Under the pieces are notes generated by a model that saw only the letters and a list, made by a program, of their open reading frames with translations, was not told the origin of the DNA and did no database searches. The translations under genes and the position numbers were made by a program. A stretch of DNA of 64,000 nt, taken from contig JADKAN010000003.1 in NCBI GenBank assembly GCA_016719225.1, positions 124,001 through 188,000 of the forward strand, in the 5' to 3' direction. This document shows, in pieces, positions 1 through 9,038 of the stretch (position 1 is its first letter; every line of letters begins with the position of its first letter). This DNA is from Flavobacteriales bacterium. GTDB taxonomy: Bacteria > Bacteroidota > Bacteroidia > Flavobacteriales_F > PHOS-HE28.

Positions 1-1
1 C

Positions 2-601
2 GCGCTGCTGGATCCGGAGATCAAATTGGTCACCTTGCAAGGCGCGGCGGGTACGGGTAAAACCTTGCTTGCCTTGGCGTGTGCGCTGGAACAGCGGCGC
101 GATTACCGCCAGATCTTCGTGACGCGACCGGTGGTGCCCCTGAGCAATAAGGATATCGGTTACCTGCCCGGGGACATCCAAAGCAAGATGGACCCTTACA
201 TGCAGCCCATTTGGGACAACCTCAAATTGATCAAAGGCAATTTCGAGAAGAACGACGGAACGTTGAAGCGCATCGAGGAAATGGTACAGAACGAAAAGAT
301 CACCGTGGCTCCTTTGGCTTACATACGCGGGCGCAGCCTGAGCAATGTTTTCTTCATCGTGGACGAGGCGCAGAACCTGACCCCTTTGGAAGTAAAGACC
401 GTGATCAGCCGCGCGGGGGAGGGCACCAAGATCGTTTTCACCGGCGATGTGCACCAGATCGATACCCCCTACTTGGATTCGGAAAGCAACGGTCTTAGCT
501 ATTTGATATCCAAGGCCAAGGGCGATCCGCTTTTTGCGCACATCACGCTGGCCAAGGGTGAACGCAGTGCATTGGCGAACTTGGCGAACGAGCGGCTCTA
601 G
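2..601 (+). CDS. PhoH family ATPase (PIN-PhoH / YlaK type), 5'-truncated by window edge
   Basis: The reading frame is open to the left edge, so the true start lies outside the window and only about 199 C-terminal residues are present. The frame reads through the TTG at 26, which is not a credible start. A Walker A motif (GAAGTGKT) and a Walker B-like DEAQN are present, followed by FTGDVHQIDTPYLD and the ending KGERSALANLANERL. This pattern is typical of the PhoH2/YlaK subgroup, in which an N-terminal PIN ribonuclease domain (not visible here) is fused to the PhoH helicase-like ATPase. The expected role is ATP-dependent RNA unwinding and cleavage in the cytoplasm. The gene converges on the metalloprotease gene that follows, with a hairpin between them. 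The family call is secure; the PIN fusion is inferred from subgroup resemblance. Confidence 0.9.
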   Translation, partial: ALLDPEIKLVTLQGAAGTGKTLLALACALEQRRDYRQIFVTRPVVPLSNKDIGYLPGDIQSKMDPYMQPIWDNLKLIKGNFEKNDGTLKRIEEMVQNEKITVAPLAYIRGRSLSNVFFIVDEAQNLTPLEVKTVISRAGEGTKIVFTGDVHQIDTPYLDSESNGLSYLISKAKGDPLFAHITLAKGERSALANLANERL

Positions 602-620
602 AACGGACCCTATCGAAAAG

Positions 621-653
621 CGAAGAGGCCGCCCGGTAAAGGCGGCCTCTTCG
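621..653. terminator. Bidirectional terminator-like hairpin between convergent genes
   Basis: A perfect 13-bp inverted repeat (621-633 with 641-653) has a 7-nt loop. It sits between the phoH-type stop codon and the end of the convergent protease gene. On the minus strand the stem is followed by CTTTTC, a weak U-rich tail; on the plus strand there is no T run. Confidence 0.6.
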
Positions 654-674
654 GCGTTAAAGGCGTGGTGTGGA

Positions 675-3437
675 TCAGCGTACCACCAACTTCTCAGTGC
701 GCTGGCCCATGCCGTTCTCAAGGCGTACCATGTAAACACCGCGGCTGATGCCGAGTTTCCCCAGATCCAGTTCCAATTGATCCGTGCCTGCGTTCACCGT
801 TTGCACGTACACCTTTCTTCCCGTCATATCCAACATGGAGATCTGGCCGTTCTGAGCGCTCGCAAGGTTCAGTTGAATGGTAAGGTGGTCCGTGGCAGGG
901 TTCGGGAACAAGTTCAGTGAACCGCTTTGGGCGATCTCGTTGATGCCAACACTACCGCTGATCTGCACATCATCAATGTACAGGTCATTGGAATAGGGGC
1001 CACTTGTGTAACGGAAGCGGAAGCGTACATGGTCATTCTGCACCACGCTGCTCATCGTGTAAACCTTCTGGCGCCAATCACCGGCAGAGGGCGTATAGCC
1101 CGCATCGCCGATGCCTGCTGTAACGAGTTCGCCACCGGACAGGTTGTCCTTCACCAACCAGGTCTTACCACAATCCGTGGAATAGGAGATCTCCAGCGAC
1201 TCCAGGATGTCATCAGCTACGTTGGTCCGGGTCTTGTAAGCGAACCAGAAGGAAAATTCTATGTTCGACACGTTGGTCAGGTCCATCGTCGGTGTCATCA
1301 GGATGTCCTGATCATGAAGGTATTCCGTGGTCGTGCTGAAGATGTCCTGCACCTTGTCATAGGTCTCAGAGGCATTCAGCTTCGCACTTCCTGGTGCGTT
1401 GTGCCCGATGCTCTCATTCCAACCCCAGTAGCTTGCATTTCCCTCGATGTTCAAGGTGGGCCATCCCCAGAAGGCGTTGATGCTGTTGAAGGATTCGTTC
1501 AGCAGTCCGTTCACTTCGGAGTAGTTAGCGCCGATGAGGATCTCCTGCGCTTTGGTGATCGTGTTGGATCCCTGGTCGTTCGCAACGGTCAACGTAACAT
1601 CGTGGTAACCGGGAGATTCAAAGCTCACGAACGGGTTTTCGTCAGTGGAGGTAGCGGGAGTGCCCCCGGCGAAGGACCAGTTCCAAGAAGTGGCGGTCGC
1701 ACGTTTCACATTCGCCTTGAACTGTACTTGTACACCTGAGCAAACGAACGGGGTACGGTTGTAGAAATCGGCTTCAGGTGCGCACTGCACTTGGTTGCCG
1801 TTGATACCCACGAGCGATTGGTTAATAGGGTTCCACAGGTTGCTCCGGCCACTGACGTCGCTGGCCAACGTAGCACGCATACGGTCGGCCTGTCCTTTGG
1901 TGAACATCACGCTACACCCGGAATATTCCATCATGTTCTGGGTATTCTCAATGATGCCGTACTGGCCTTTTATGGTAAGGCTGTCCACTGTGAAACTACC
2001 AGCGCTGGTCTCTGCGTTCCAAGCGTAGATGCGGAACGTGATAGGGTCGATCTGGTTGGTATAGGGGTCTCCAGAAACCGTGATGGTTGCCACGGAAGGC
2101 ATACCGGACGTATCGTTCCTGAAGTACATGGTAGTGCCGTTCACGCGGAGGACGCTGTTCACCGGGCCGACCGATGCCGCCAAGTTGCTTGCGTAGTTGT
2201 TCTTGTTGGATCGAACGGCGAACGTGCGAGGGCCGTCATTGGAGCGGTCCACTTGGAAGGTCATGCCGCTCAGGCGCATGGAGTAGGCCTCCTGCGGGGT
2301 AACGGTCACCTCGTAATATTTGGCGGTATTCAGCGTACCGGTAAAGCTGGTGAATGCAGTATCCGCATCCGTGGCACCGGTATCCCAATCCGTGAAAGCG
2401 AAAGCACCGGCGACGGAAGAAAAGGGACTTACACTGTGGGCGGAGGCTTGCGAATAAATGACGGCCAGCGCTCCTGTCGTATCCCCGGGGTAGATCACCG
2501 GCGCAGGTGCGGTAGGGCTGATGGTGCCGGAGGTCGTGGTGACATCATTGAGATCATATGTGGCAGGCAAGGGTTTCAGGCTACAAAAGGAGTCGTACAG
2601 GCTCTGTGGCGAGCAATTGTTGTGGCCTTTGGTGATCGGGGTATCCGCCACTCCATCATCTCCGCAAGCGACGGTCGGTTCATTGGTACTCCCCCATGTG
2701 TGTTGCAGGTTCAGGAAGTGGCCCAGCTCGTGGGGCAGGGTGGTGCCGTCACCACCAAAAGAAGAGAGGGAATTGTAGATGAGGATAACGCCGTCGCGCA
2801 ACGTGCCTGAAGCATCCTGAACGTCAGGTGGCAATTGGGAAAAGCCGAGCAGGGTCCCGCCGCCGGAAATGGGCAGGAAATTCCGGATGACCCAGACATT
2901 GACGTAGTTCTGGCGGAACCAAGGATCCAGCTTGGAGAAGTTACCCGCATTCGCGGAGCGAAGCGATGTGATGCGGTCGATACCGTTGGTGCAATTCCCG
3001 AACGGGTCCTTCGTGGCCAGTTCCCAACGCACTTTGATGTCCCCGACCTTGGATGCGTAGCCACAGCACACTTGGCTCAGGTCGCTGTTCATTGCTGAAT
3101 AATCCAAATTCAACTGCTCAACTTGCTGGAAGATCTGTTCGTCCGTGACATTGTTGTCGTCATTGGGCGCTGTGGGATCATACAACACGTGAAAAACGAG
3201 CGGGATGACATACGTCATGGTGTCTTCTCCATCACGCTGGCCTGCCTTGGCCCTCAGATAGGCCTGTAAGCCGTTTTCCGCTTCTTCCTCAATGCGGAGA
3301 AGATCCGGGTTGGCCTCGACCATGAGCCTGCGCTGCTCGTCGGTGCCACACCAATTGCCGCTTTGGGCTTGGGTTTGAAGTGAAGAGAGGGCGAATGCAG
3401 CAACGGCCGCGAGGGTAAATGCGGAATGTCGTTTCAT
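675..3437 (-). CDS. Secreted M43 (pappalysin-like) metalloprotease with PKD, MAM-like and T9SS type A domains; catalytic domain interrupted by an inserted module
   Basis: About 920 residues from the ATG at 3437; the further upstream TTG would precede the signal peptide. Order: signal peptide (1-25); M43 catalytic domain with zinc motif HELGHFLNLQH (about 236-246); a roughly 200-residue beta-rich insertion (about 296-491); the Met-turn segment NMMEY (about 499-503); a PKD-like domain (555-633); a MAM/choice-of-anchor J-like jellyroll (645-830); and a C-terminal T9SS type A sorting domain containing LFPNPATD and ending TEKLVVR. It should be exported by Sec, carried across the outer membrane by T9SS and anchored or released as a protease. 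It is a paralogue of the gene at 3692-5806, which lacks the insertion. The protease fold is clear; the substrate is unknown. Confidence 0.9.
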   Translation of the reverse strand: MKRHSAFTLAAVAAFALSSLQTQAQSGNWCGTDEQRRLMVEANPDLLRIEEEAENGLQAYLRAKAGQRDGEDTMTYVIPLVFHVLYDPTAPNDDNNVTDEQIFQQVEQLNLDYSAMNSDLSQVCCGYASKVGDIKVRWELATKDPFGNCTNGIDRITSLRSANAGNFSKLDPWFRQNYVNVWVIRNFLPISGGGTLLGFSQLPPDVQDASGTLRDGVILIYNSLSSFGGDGTTLPHELGHFLNLQHTWGSTNEPTVACGDDGVADTPITKGHNNCSPQSLYDSFCSLKPLPATYDLNDVTTTSGTISPTAPAPVIYPGDTTGALAVIYSQASAHSVSPFSSVAGAFAFTDWDTGATDADTAFTSFTGTLNTAKYYEVTVTPQEAYSMRLSGMTFQVDRSNDGPRTFAVRSNKNNYASNLAASVGPVNSVLRVNGTTMYFRNDTSGMPSVATITVSGDPYTNQIDPITFRIYAWNAETSAGSFTVDSLTIKGQYGIIENTQNMMEYSGCSVMFTKGQADRMRATLASDVSGRSNLWNPINQSLVGINGNQVQCAPEADFYNRTPFVCSGVQVQFKANVKRATATSWNWSFAGGTPATSTDENPFVSFESPGYHDVTLTVANDQGSNTITKAQEILIGANYSEVNGLLNESFNSINAFWGWPTLNIEGNASYWGWNESIGHNAPGSAKLNASETYDKVQDIFSTTTEYLHDQDILMTPTMDLTNVSNIEFSFWFAYKTRTNVADDILESLEISYSTDCGKTWLVKDNLSGGELVTAGIGDAGYTPSAGDWRQKVYTMSSVVQNDHVRFRFRYTSGPYSNDLYIDDVQISGSVGINEIAQSGSLNLFPNPATDHLTIQLNLASAQNGQISMLDMTGRKVYVQTVNAGTDQLELDLGKLGISRGVYMVRLENGMGQRTEKLVVR

Positions 3438-3474
3438 GGGATGATTGAGTATGTCCAAAAACAGCCGGACCGCA

Positions 3475-3482
3475 CGAAGATA
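3475..3482 (-). promoter_or_regulatory. Putative -7 box TATCTTCG for the upstream-most M43 protease
   Basis: Read on the minus strand, TATCTTCG lies 37 nt before the ATG at 3437 and fits the recurrent TAnnTT(T/C)G pattern of this window. No convincing TTG -33 element is placed at the usual spacing. Confidence 0.4.
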
Positions 3483-3691
3483 GGAAGCGCATGCGCAACC
3501 TCGGTTTTTTCAACGCGGAAATCAGGTAAAGGCCGCGCGTGGTTCAGGAACGGCGGCTTATCCATTTAGGAGGCAAAAAAGGATGGACATAGCGGAGTTA
3601 CACTATCCATGTGAACCGTAAGATGAACGGATCCACATCGGGACGTGCCAAAGACCGGAATACCAAGGCATAGCGGTCCAGCGCCTTGTCA

Positions 3692-5806
3692 CTACCGTAC
3701 CACGAGCTTTTCAGTGCGCTGGCCAAAACCATTTTCAACACGCACCATGTACACTCCCGAACTGATGCTGAGCCGCGCCAGGTCCAAGTCCAGCTTTGCT
3801 TCTCCTTGATGAACGGCTTGCGTGTAGGCGATACGTCCCATCATGTCCATGATAGTAAGTGTACCAGTACCCGCTGTGCCGAGGTCCACGGTGATGGAAA
3901 CACGCCCAGTAGCCGGGTTCGGGAAAAGGCTCATAGAGGCGGCTTGCGCGTTCTCTGTAATACCGACGGTTCCACTGATGCTCACGTCGTCCAGGAACAG
4001 ATCGTTGGAATAAAGCCCGCTTTTGTACCGGAAACGGAAACGCACGTGATCGTGCTGTACGATACTGGACATGTTCAGTACTACTTGCCGCCAATCACCG
4101 GCCTGTGGCGTGTAGGCCGCGTTCCCGATGCCGGCGGTGACCAACTCTCCGCCCGTCAGGCTCTCCTTCAATAACCACGACTTACCACAATCCGTGGAGT
4201 AAGAGATCTCCAGCGACTCGGTGATGTCAGCGGCCACGTTGGTCTGCGTCTTGTAAGCGAACCAGAAGGAGAACTGGATATTGCTCACGTTGCTCAGGTC
4301 CATCACCGGGGTCAAGAGGACATCCTGGTCGGAGAAGGTGTTGCCGCTGAAAATGTCCTGCACTTGGTCGTAGGTTTGGGAAGCGTTCAATTTAGCACAG
4401 CCCGGCGCGAAGTGGCCAACGTTGTCCACCCAGCCCCAGTAGGTGGAGTTATCCTCGTAGTTCAATGATGGCCATGTTTGGTATGCGCTCAAGGAGTTGA
4501 ATGGTTCGTTCAACAGACCCGGCACCTCGGACCAGTTGGAACCTACGGTGACCACCTGCGCTTTCGTGATGCTGTTCGTCCCATTATCATTGCCGGCTGT
4601 CAGGGTGATGTTGTGCGTGCCGGGCCCGTCAAAGCTGACGAACGGGTTCTCGGCCGTGGAGGTGGCGGGATCACCACCCTCGAAGGTCCAATTCCACGAG
4701 TTGGCCGTGGCGCGGCGCACATTGGCTTTCAATTGCACCTGCGTACCCGGGCAAACAAATGGGGTAAGCGTGTAGAAGTCCGGTTCCGGAGCACTGGTCA
4801 CTTCATTGCCGTTGATACCTGTGTAGGCTTGGTTCGCCGGTTGCCAAAGGTTATTGCGGCCGCTGATGTCATCGTTCAGCGTGGCCCGCATACGGTCGCG
4901 CTGTCCCGCCGTGTACATGACGCTACAGTACGAGTAGTCCATGTAATTCTGGTAGTTCTCATTCACTCCCGGCGTGCAGATGTCGTTGTTGACCGGTCCC
5001 GGGCAATACAAGTTGTAGCCTTTGGTGATGGGGGTATCGTCCACGGCATCATCGCCGCAGGCTACACCGGCATCGTTGTTATTGCCCCACACGTGTTGCA
5101 GATTGAGGTAGTGCCCGATCTCGTGCACCAGGGCAAAGGAGACCAAGGATGTGTATTCGATCATCACGCCGTCGCGTAGCGCGCCCAAAGCATCCTGCGC
5201 GTCACTGGGGTAATAAGCATAGCCGGCCACCTCCGCGCTGGCGATCGAATTGCAGACCCAGATGTTCATGTAGTTGCTCCGCGGCCAACCGCTCACCTTG
5301 GAGAAATCCCCCGAAAGCGTGGAACGCTGCGTGGTTACGCGGTCGATACCATTAGTAGGGTTGCCGAAGGGATCCTTGGTGGGAAGATCGAACTGGAGCC
5401 GGGCATCGGCGGCAATGGCGTTGAAGCCGCAGCAGATCTGGGTGGTATCGGCGTTGCGCTTGCGATATCGTGTGTTCAGTTCATTCAAGGCAGCATAGAC
5501 CTGCGCATCAGAAACGTTGTGGCCGTCCGTAGCAGTGGTCGGATCGTACAGCACGTGGAAGACGATGGGAATATGATAGATAATGGTGTCTGCGTCATCC
5601 CGAAGCCCTGCCTTGGCTTGAAGATAGGCCTGCAGTCCGTTCTCGGCCTCGGTCTCCTGTTGGCGCAACGTGGGGTCCGCTTCTAAAAGCCGCGCACGTG
5701 CCTGATCCGTTCCACAGCCGAAACCGCCGGGAGCCTGTGCGTTCAGGAACAGGGAAGAGAAAGCGCAGGCAAGGGTGGCGGCCCAAAGGGTAAAGCGTGG
5801 TTTCAT
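3692..5806 (-). CDS. Secreted M43 (pappalysin-like) metalloprotease with PKD, MAM-like and T9SS type A domains
   Basis: About 704 residues from the ATG at 5806, which places the signal peptide (FTLWAATLACAFSSLFLNAQA) at the N terminus; the longer frame starting 54 nt upstream adds an unlikely leader. Zinc motif HEIGHYLNLQH is at about 228-238 and the Met-turn YMDYS at about 287-291. These are followed by a PKD-like domain, a jellyroll domain with FSFWFAYKTQTNV and DDVSISG, and a T9SS type A domain with LFPNPATG ending TEKLVVR. It matches the neighbouring protease along its whole length except for that protein's inserted module, so the pair is probably a tandem duplication. It is expected to act outside the cell or on its surface. 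Confidence 0.92.
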   Translation of the reverse strand: MKPRFTLWAATLACAFSSLFLNAQAPGGFGCGTDQARARLLEADPTLRQQETEAENGLQAYLQAKAGLRDDADTIIYHIPIVFHVLYDPTTATDGHNVSDAQVYAALNELNTRYRKRNADTTQICCGFNAIAADARLQFDLPTKDPFGNPTNGIDRVTTQRSTLSGDFSKVSGWPRSNYMNIWVCNSIASAEVAGYAYYPSDAQDALGALRDGVMIEYTSLVSFALVHEIGHYLNLQHVWGNNNDAGVACGDDAVDDTPITKGYNLYCPGPVNNDICTPGVNENYQNYMDYSYCSVMYTAGQRDRMRATLNDDISGRNNLWQPANQAYTGINGNEVTSAPEPDFYTLTPFVCPGTQVQLKANVRRATANSWNWTFEGGDPATSTAENPFVSFDGPGTHNITLTAGNDNGTNSITKAQVVTVGSNWSEVPGLLNEPFNSLSAYQTWPSLNYEDNSTYWGWVDNVGHFAPGCAKLNASQTYDQVQDIFSGNTFSDQDVLLTPVMDLSNVSNIQFSFWFAYKTQTNVAADITESLEISYSTDCGKSWLLKESLTGGELVTAGIGNAAYTPQAGDWRQVVLNMSSIVQHDHVRFRFRYKSGLYSNDLFLDDVSISGTVGITENAQAASMSLFPNPATGRVSITVDLGTAGTGTLTIMDMMGRIAYTQAVHQGEAKLDLDLARLSISSGVYMVRVENGFGQRTEKLVVR

Positions 5807-5825
5807 GGAGCAGGGTAAGGGGGGT

Positions 5826-5833
5826 GCAATGTA
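5826..5833 (-). promoter_or_regulatory. Putative -7 box TACATTGC of the second M43 protease
   Basis: Minus-strand TACATTGC lies 19 nt before the ATG at 5806, in the divergent region shared with ychF. It is one base short of the full TAnnTTTGC pattern. Confidence 0.35.
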
Positions 5834-5934
5834 GCGGGTTTGGGCACAGTCCGCCAGCATAGCGCTTGGTGATCGCGAGCGCTGTTATGCACAGCAGAGG
5901 TGACCACATGTCACCTAGCCTGTCCGAACAGGAT

Positions 5935-5943
5935 TACCTTTGC
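5935..5943 (+). promoter_or_regulatory. Putative -7 box TACCTTTGC of ychF
   Basis: An exact match to the Bacteroidota -7 consensus TAnnTTTG lies 29 nt before the ychF ATG. No TTG is seen at the usual -33 spacing. Confidence 0.5.
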
Positions 5944-5972
5944 GGCCCTATAAATAGACCTAGGGATAGATC

Positions 5973-7070
5973 ATGGGATTGAAGTGCGGTATAGTTGGGC
6001 TGCCCAATGTGGGGAAGAGCACCTTGTTCAATTGTGTCAGCAGCGCCAAGGCCCAGGCGGCCAATTTCCCGTTCTGCACCATAGAACCGAACACGGGCAT
6101 CATCACGGTGCCGGACCCGCGCTTGAACGCGCTGGCGGAGATCGTCAACCCACAGCGTATCCTGCCCACAACGGTGGAGATCGTGGACATCGCCGGGTTG
6201 GTGAAGGGCGCCAGCAAGGGCGAAGGCCTTGGCAACCAGTTCCTGGGCAATATCCGCGAATGCGACGCCATACTGCATGTGCTGCGCTGCTTCGACGACC
6301 CGAACGTGATCCATGTGGACGGTGAAGTGAACCCGGTCCGCGACAAGGAGGTCATCGACATTGAGCTTCAGTTGAAGGATCTCGAAACGGTGGAGGCACG
6401 GCTCAAAAAGGTAGAGAAGCAGGCCCAGATCGGGGAAAAGGAGGCGAAGCGCCGCTTCGAACTGCTCAGTCGCATCAAGGCAGCGTTGCTGAAGGGGGAA
6501 AGCGCCCGCACAGTGGTCACCGCCAACGATGACCCCGCGCTTTTAAGCGAGTTCCAGCTGCTCACCACTAAGCCCGTGCTATATGTGTGCAACGTGGAGG
6601 AGCAGAGCGCAGTGACCGGCAACGCCTACGTGGAAGCGATCCGCAAGGCGGTGGCAAGCGAGGACGCAGAGGTGATCTTTGTCACAGCGGCCATCGAGGC
6701 GGAGATCGCCAGCATGGAAACGCTGGAGGAGCGCGAGATGTTCCTGCAGGATATCGGCTTGAAGGAGCCCGGGGTGAACAAGCTGATCCATGCCGCCTAC
6801 GACCTGCTGAAGCTCGCGACCTACTTTACCGCCGGCGTACAGGAAGTACGCGCGTGGACCATCCACCAAGGAATGACCGCACCGCAGGCAGCGGGTGTGA
6901 TCCACAGTGATTTCGAGAAAGGCTTCATCCGCGCCGAGGTGATCGCATTCAACGATTTCGTAACATTGAAAGGCGAAGCCGGTGCCAAGGCGGCCGGCAA
7001 ACTGCGCGTGGAAGGGAAGGAATATGTGGTCAAGGACGGTGATGTGATGCACTTCTTGTTCAACGTTTGA
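5973..7070 (+). CDS. ychF: Redox-regulated ATPase/GTPase YchF (OLA1 family)
   Basis: At 365 residues it has the normal family length. The P-loop GLPNVGKSTLFN lies at about residues 8-19, followed by FPFCTIEPN (switch I region) and DIAGLVKGASKGEGLGNQFL (G3 region). A coiled-coil insertion follows (about 130-170, LKKVEKQAQIGEKEAKRRFELL), and the C-terminal TGS domain has VRAWTIHQG and ends YVVKDGDVMHFLFNV. YchF proteins bind ribosomes and nucleotides (often ATP rather than GTP) and act in translation and stress responses. Its stop codon overlaps the ATG of the iron permease gene by one base (TGATG), which suggests translational coupling. Identification is secure. Confidence 0.97.
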   Translation: MGLKCGIVGLPNVGKSTLFNCVSSAKAQAANFPFCTIEPNTGIITVPDPRLNALAEIVNPQRILPTTVEIVDIAGLVKGASKGEGLGNQFLGNIRECDAILHVLRCFDDPNVIHVDGEVNPVRDKEVIDIELQLKDLETVEARLKKVEKQAQIGEKEAKRRFELLSRIKAALLKGESARTVVTANDDPALLSEFQLLTTKPVLYVCNVEEQSAVTGNAYVEAIRKAVASEDAEVIFVTAAIEAEIASMETLEEREMFLQDIGLKEPGVNKLIHAAYDLLKLATYFTAGVQEVRAWTIHQGMTAPQAAGVIHSDFEKGFIRAEVIAFNDFVTLKGEAGAKAAGKLRVEGKEYVVKDGDVMHFLFNV

Positions 7071-9001
7071 TGTACACCCTGCGGTCGGTCGTGATCCTGT
7101 TCCTGGCCCTCGCTTGTCGCGTTTGGGTCGTGGCTGCGCCGGTGCAGGAGGAGCAGGCCCGTACCGTGGTGCATATGCTGGATTATGTAAGCGTGGACTA
7201 CCCGGTGTTCGTGAAGGACGGCCGTGTTTTGGACCCGGCTGAATATGCGGAACAGCAGGAATTCGCACAGCAGGTGGCAACGCTCTTGGAAGCCTTGCCA
7301 GAAGCGGGAGGCGGGAAGGACCTGGTCGCTGAAGCGCACAAACTGCGGGAGCGGATCGCGCAGAAGGCCGACGGTATGGAAGTTTCAGCGTTGGCCAAAG
7401 CTTTACGCGCGGACGTGATCAAGGCCTATGGGGTCGCGGTGGCACCCAAACAACTTCCCGACCTCGCACAAGGCAGTGTGCTGTACGTTGCTCATTGCTC
7501 CACCTGTCACGGTCCCACTGGTCTGGGCGATGGTCCGCAGGCAAAGGACCTGCAACCGGCACCGCGTAATTTCCACGATGCATCGGCCATGGAGGTGCGC
7601 AGTCCCTTCGGCCTGTACAATACTATTACACTTGGCGTGGAAGGGACTTCGATGCTGGGCTACGGCGCGTTGACGGATGCTGAGCGCTGGGACTTGGCAT
7701 TTTACGTTGCCTGCGTTGGCAGCAGGTCCGATGTGATCGAACGAGGCGGAGAGCTTTGGGACAAGGGCCAAGGCAAGGACGAGTTCACCGACCTGCGTGC
7801 CTTGGTGACCGCTATCCCCTTGGAAGTGCGCCAACAGCATGGTACGGACCGCGAAGCAGTGCTGGCGTATCTCGTCGCACATCCCGAAGCCGTGAAGGTT
7901 TCCGCGCCCACTCCGCTTGCCATCACACGATCTCAATTGCAGGCTGCGCTGGTGGCTTACCGGAACGGTGACGCAGCAACCGCACGTCAATTATCGATCA
8001 GCGCCTACCTGGAAGGTTTCGAGTTGATCGAAGCACCTTTGGATAACGTGGATGCGCCGTTGCGCAAGGAGGCGGAGCGGGAAATGATGGCTCTTCGATC
8101 CACCATCGGTTCCAACGCACCGGTGGATTCGGTCGCCGCAAGCATCGGGCGCATCAACCTGTTGTTGGACCGTGCCGACGAGAAGCTTTCCGGCGATGCG
8201 CTCTCCACTACGGCCGCCTTTGTCAGTTCGCTGTTGATCCTGCTGCGGGAAGGCCTGGAGGCGATCCTGGTCCTCGCGGCGATCATCGCACTGGTGATGA
8301 AGACCGGCCGGCGGGATGCTTTGGTCTGGATCCATGCGGGATGGATCACAGCGCTTGTACTTGGATTCTTCACGTGGCTCGTTGCTCGATATGTCCTTGG
8401 GATCTCGGGTGCCAGTCGCGAAATGACCGAGGGGATCACCGCACTGTTGGCAGCGGCTATGCTGCTCTATGTGGGCTATTGGCTGCATAACAAGAGCAAC
8501 TCGAAAGCATGGCACAGTTTCATAAGGGAGAAGGTGGACTCCGCACTTGGCAAGAGCACACTTTGGACGCTCGCTGGCATTTCCTTCCTGGCGGTTTATC
8601 GGGAGCTTTTTGAGATCATCCTCTTCTATGAAACGTTGCTCAGCCAAGCAGGTCCCTCAGGCCAGCACGCGGTGTTGGGCGGCATCGGTGTGGCCGTAGT
8701 GCTGCTGGCGATCATCGGCGGTGCCATCCTGAAATTCAGCGTGCGCCTTCCCATTGGCCCCTTTTTCGCTGCCACTGCAGGACTGTTGGCCTTGATGGCC
8801 ATTGTTTTCGCAGGGAACGGTGTGGCTGCATTACAGGAGGCAGGCGTGCTGCATGCCACCATGGTGCGGTTCATCTCGGTGCCCTTGCTGGGCATCCATG
8901 CCACCGCGCAAGGGTTGATCATGCAAGGGATCGTGCTTGTGCTGGTAGTAGGTGGCGCGCTGTGGGGCCGCTGGCGGATGCATTCGCTGGCCTCCAAGTA
9001 G
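7070..9001 (+). CDS. Cytochrome c / FTR1 family iron permease
   Basis: About 643 residues from the ATG at 7070; a TTG directly before it is not needed. After a signal peptide comes a periplasmic region with a cytochrome c haem site CSTCH (about 143-147) and a likely axial Met in TSMLGYG (about 195). The C-terminal half is an FTR1-type permease with about seven membrane segments, including REGLE (393-397) and RELFE (511-515), the paired acidic motifs that handle iron in this family. Such fusions are thought to couple ferrous iron oxidation to high-affinity uptake across the inner membrane. It overlaps ychF by one base and is followed after 37 nt by another exported protein gene. The family is clear; electron flow through the haem is inferred. 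Confidence 0.92.
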   Translation: MYTLRSVVILFLALACRVWVVAAPVQEEQARTVVHMLDYVSVDYPVFVKDGRVLDPAEYAEQQEFAQQVATLLEALPEAGGGKDLVAEAHKLRERIAQKADGMEVSALAKALRADVIKAYGVAVAPKQLPDLAQGSVLYVAHCSTCHGPTGLGDGPQAKDLQPAPRNFHDASAMEVRSPFGLYNTITLGVEGTSMLGYGALTDAERWDLAFYVACVGSRSDVIERGGELWDKGQGKDEFTDLRALVTAIPLEVRQQHGTDREAVLAYLVAHPEAVKVSAPTPLAITRSQLQAALVAYRNGDAATARQLSISAYLEGFELIEAPLDNVDAPLRKEAEREMMALRSTIGSNAPVDSVAASIGRINLLLDRADEKLSGDALSTTAAFVSSLLILLREGLEAILVLAAIIALVMKTGRRDALVWIHAGWITALVLGFFTWLVARYVLGISGASREMTEGITALLAAAMLLYVGYWLHNKSNSKAWHSFIREKVDSALGKSTLWTLAGISFLAVYRELFEIILFYETLLSQAGPSGQHAVLGGIGVAVVLLAIIGGAILKFSVRLPIGPFFAATAGLLALMAIVFAGNGVAALQEAGVLHATMVRFISVPLLGIHATAQGLIMQGIVLVLVVGGALWGRWRMHSLASK

Positions 9002-9038
9002 GGCGCCGACCAAGGGCTTCGCGTATTTTTCACGCCTC

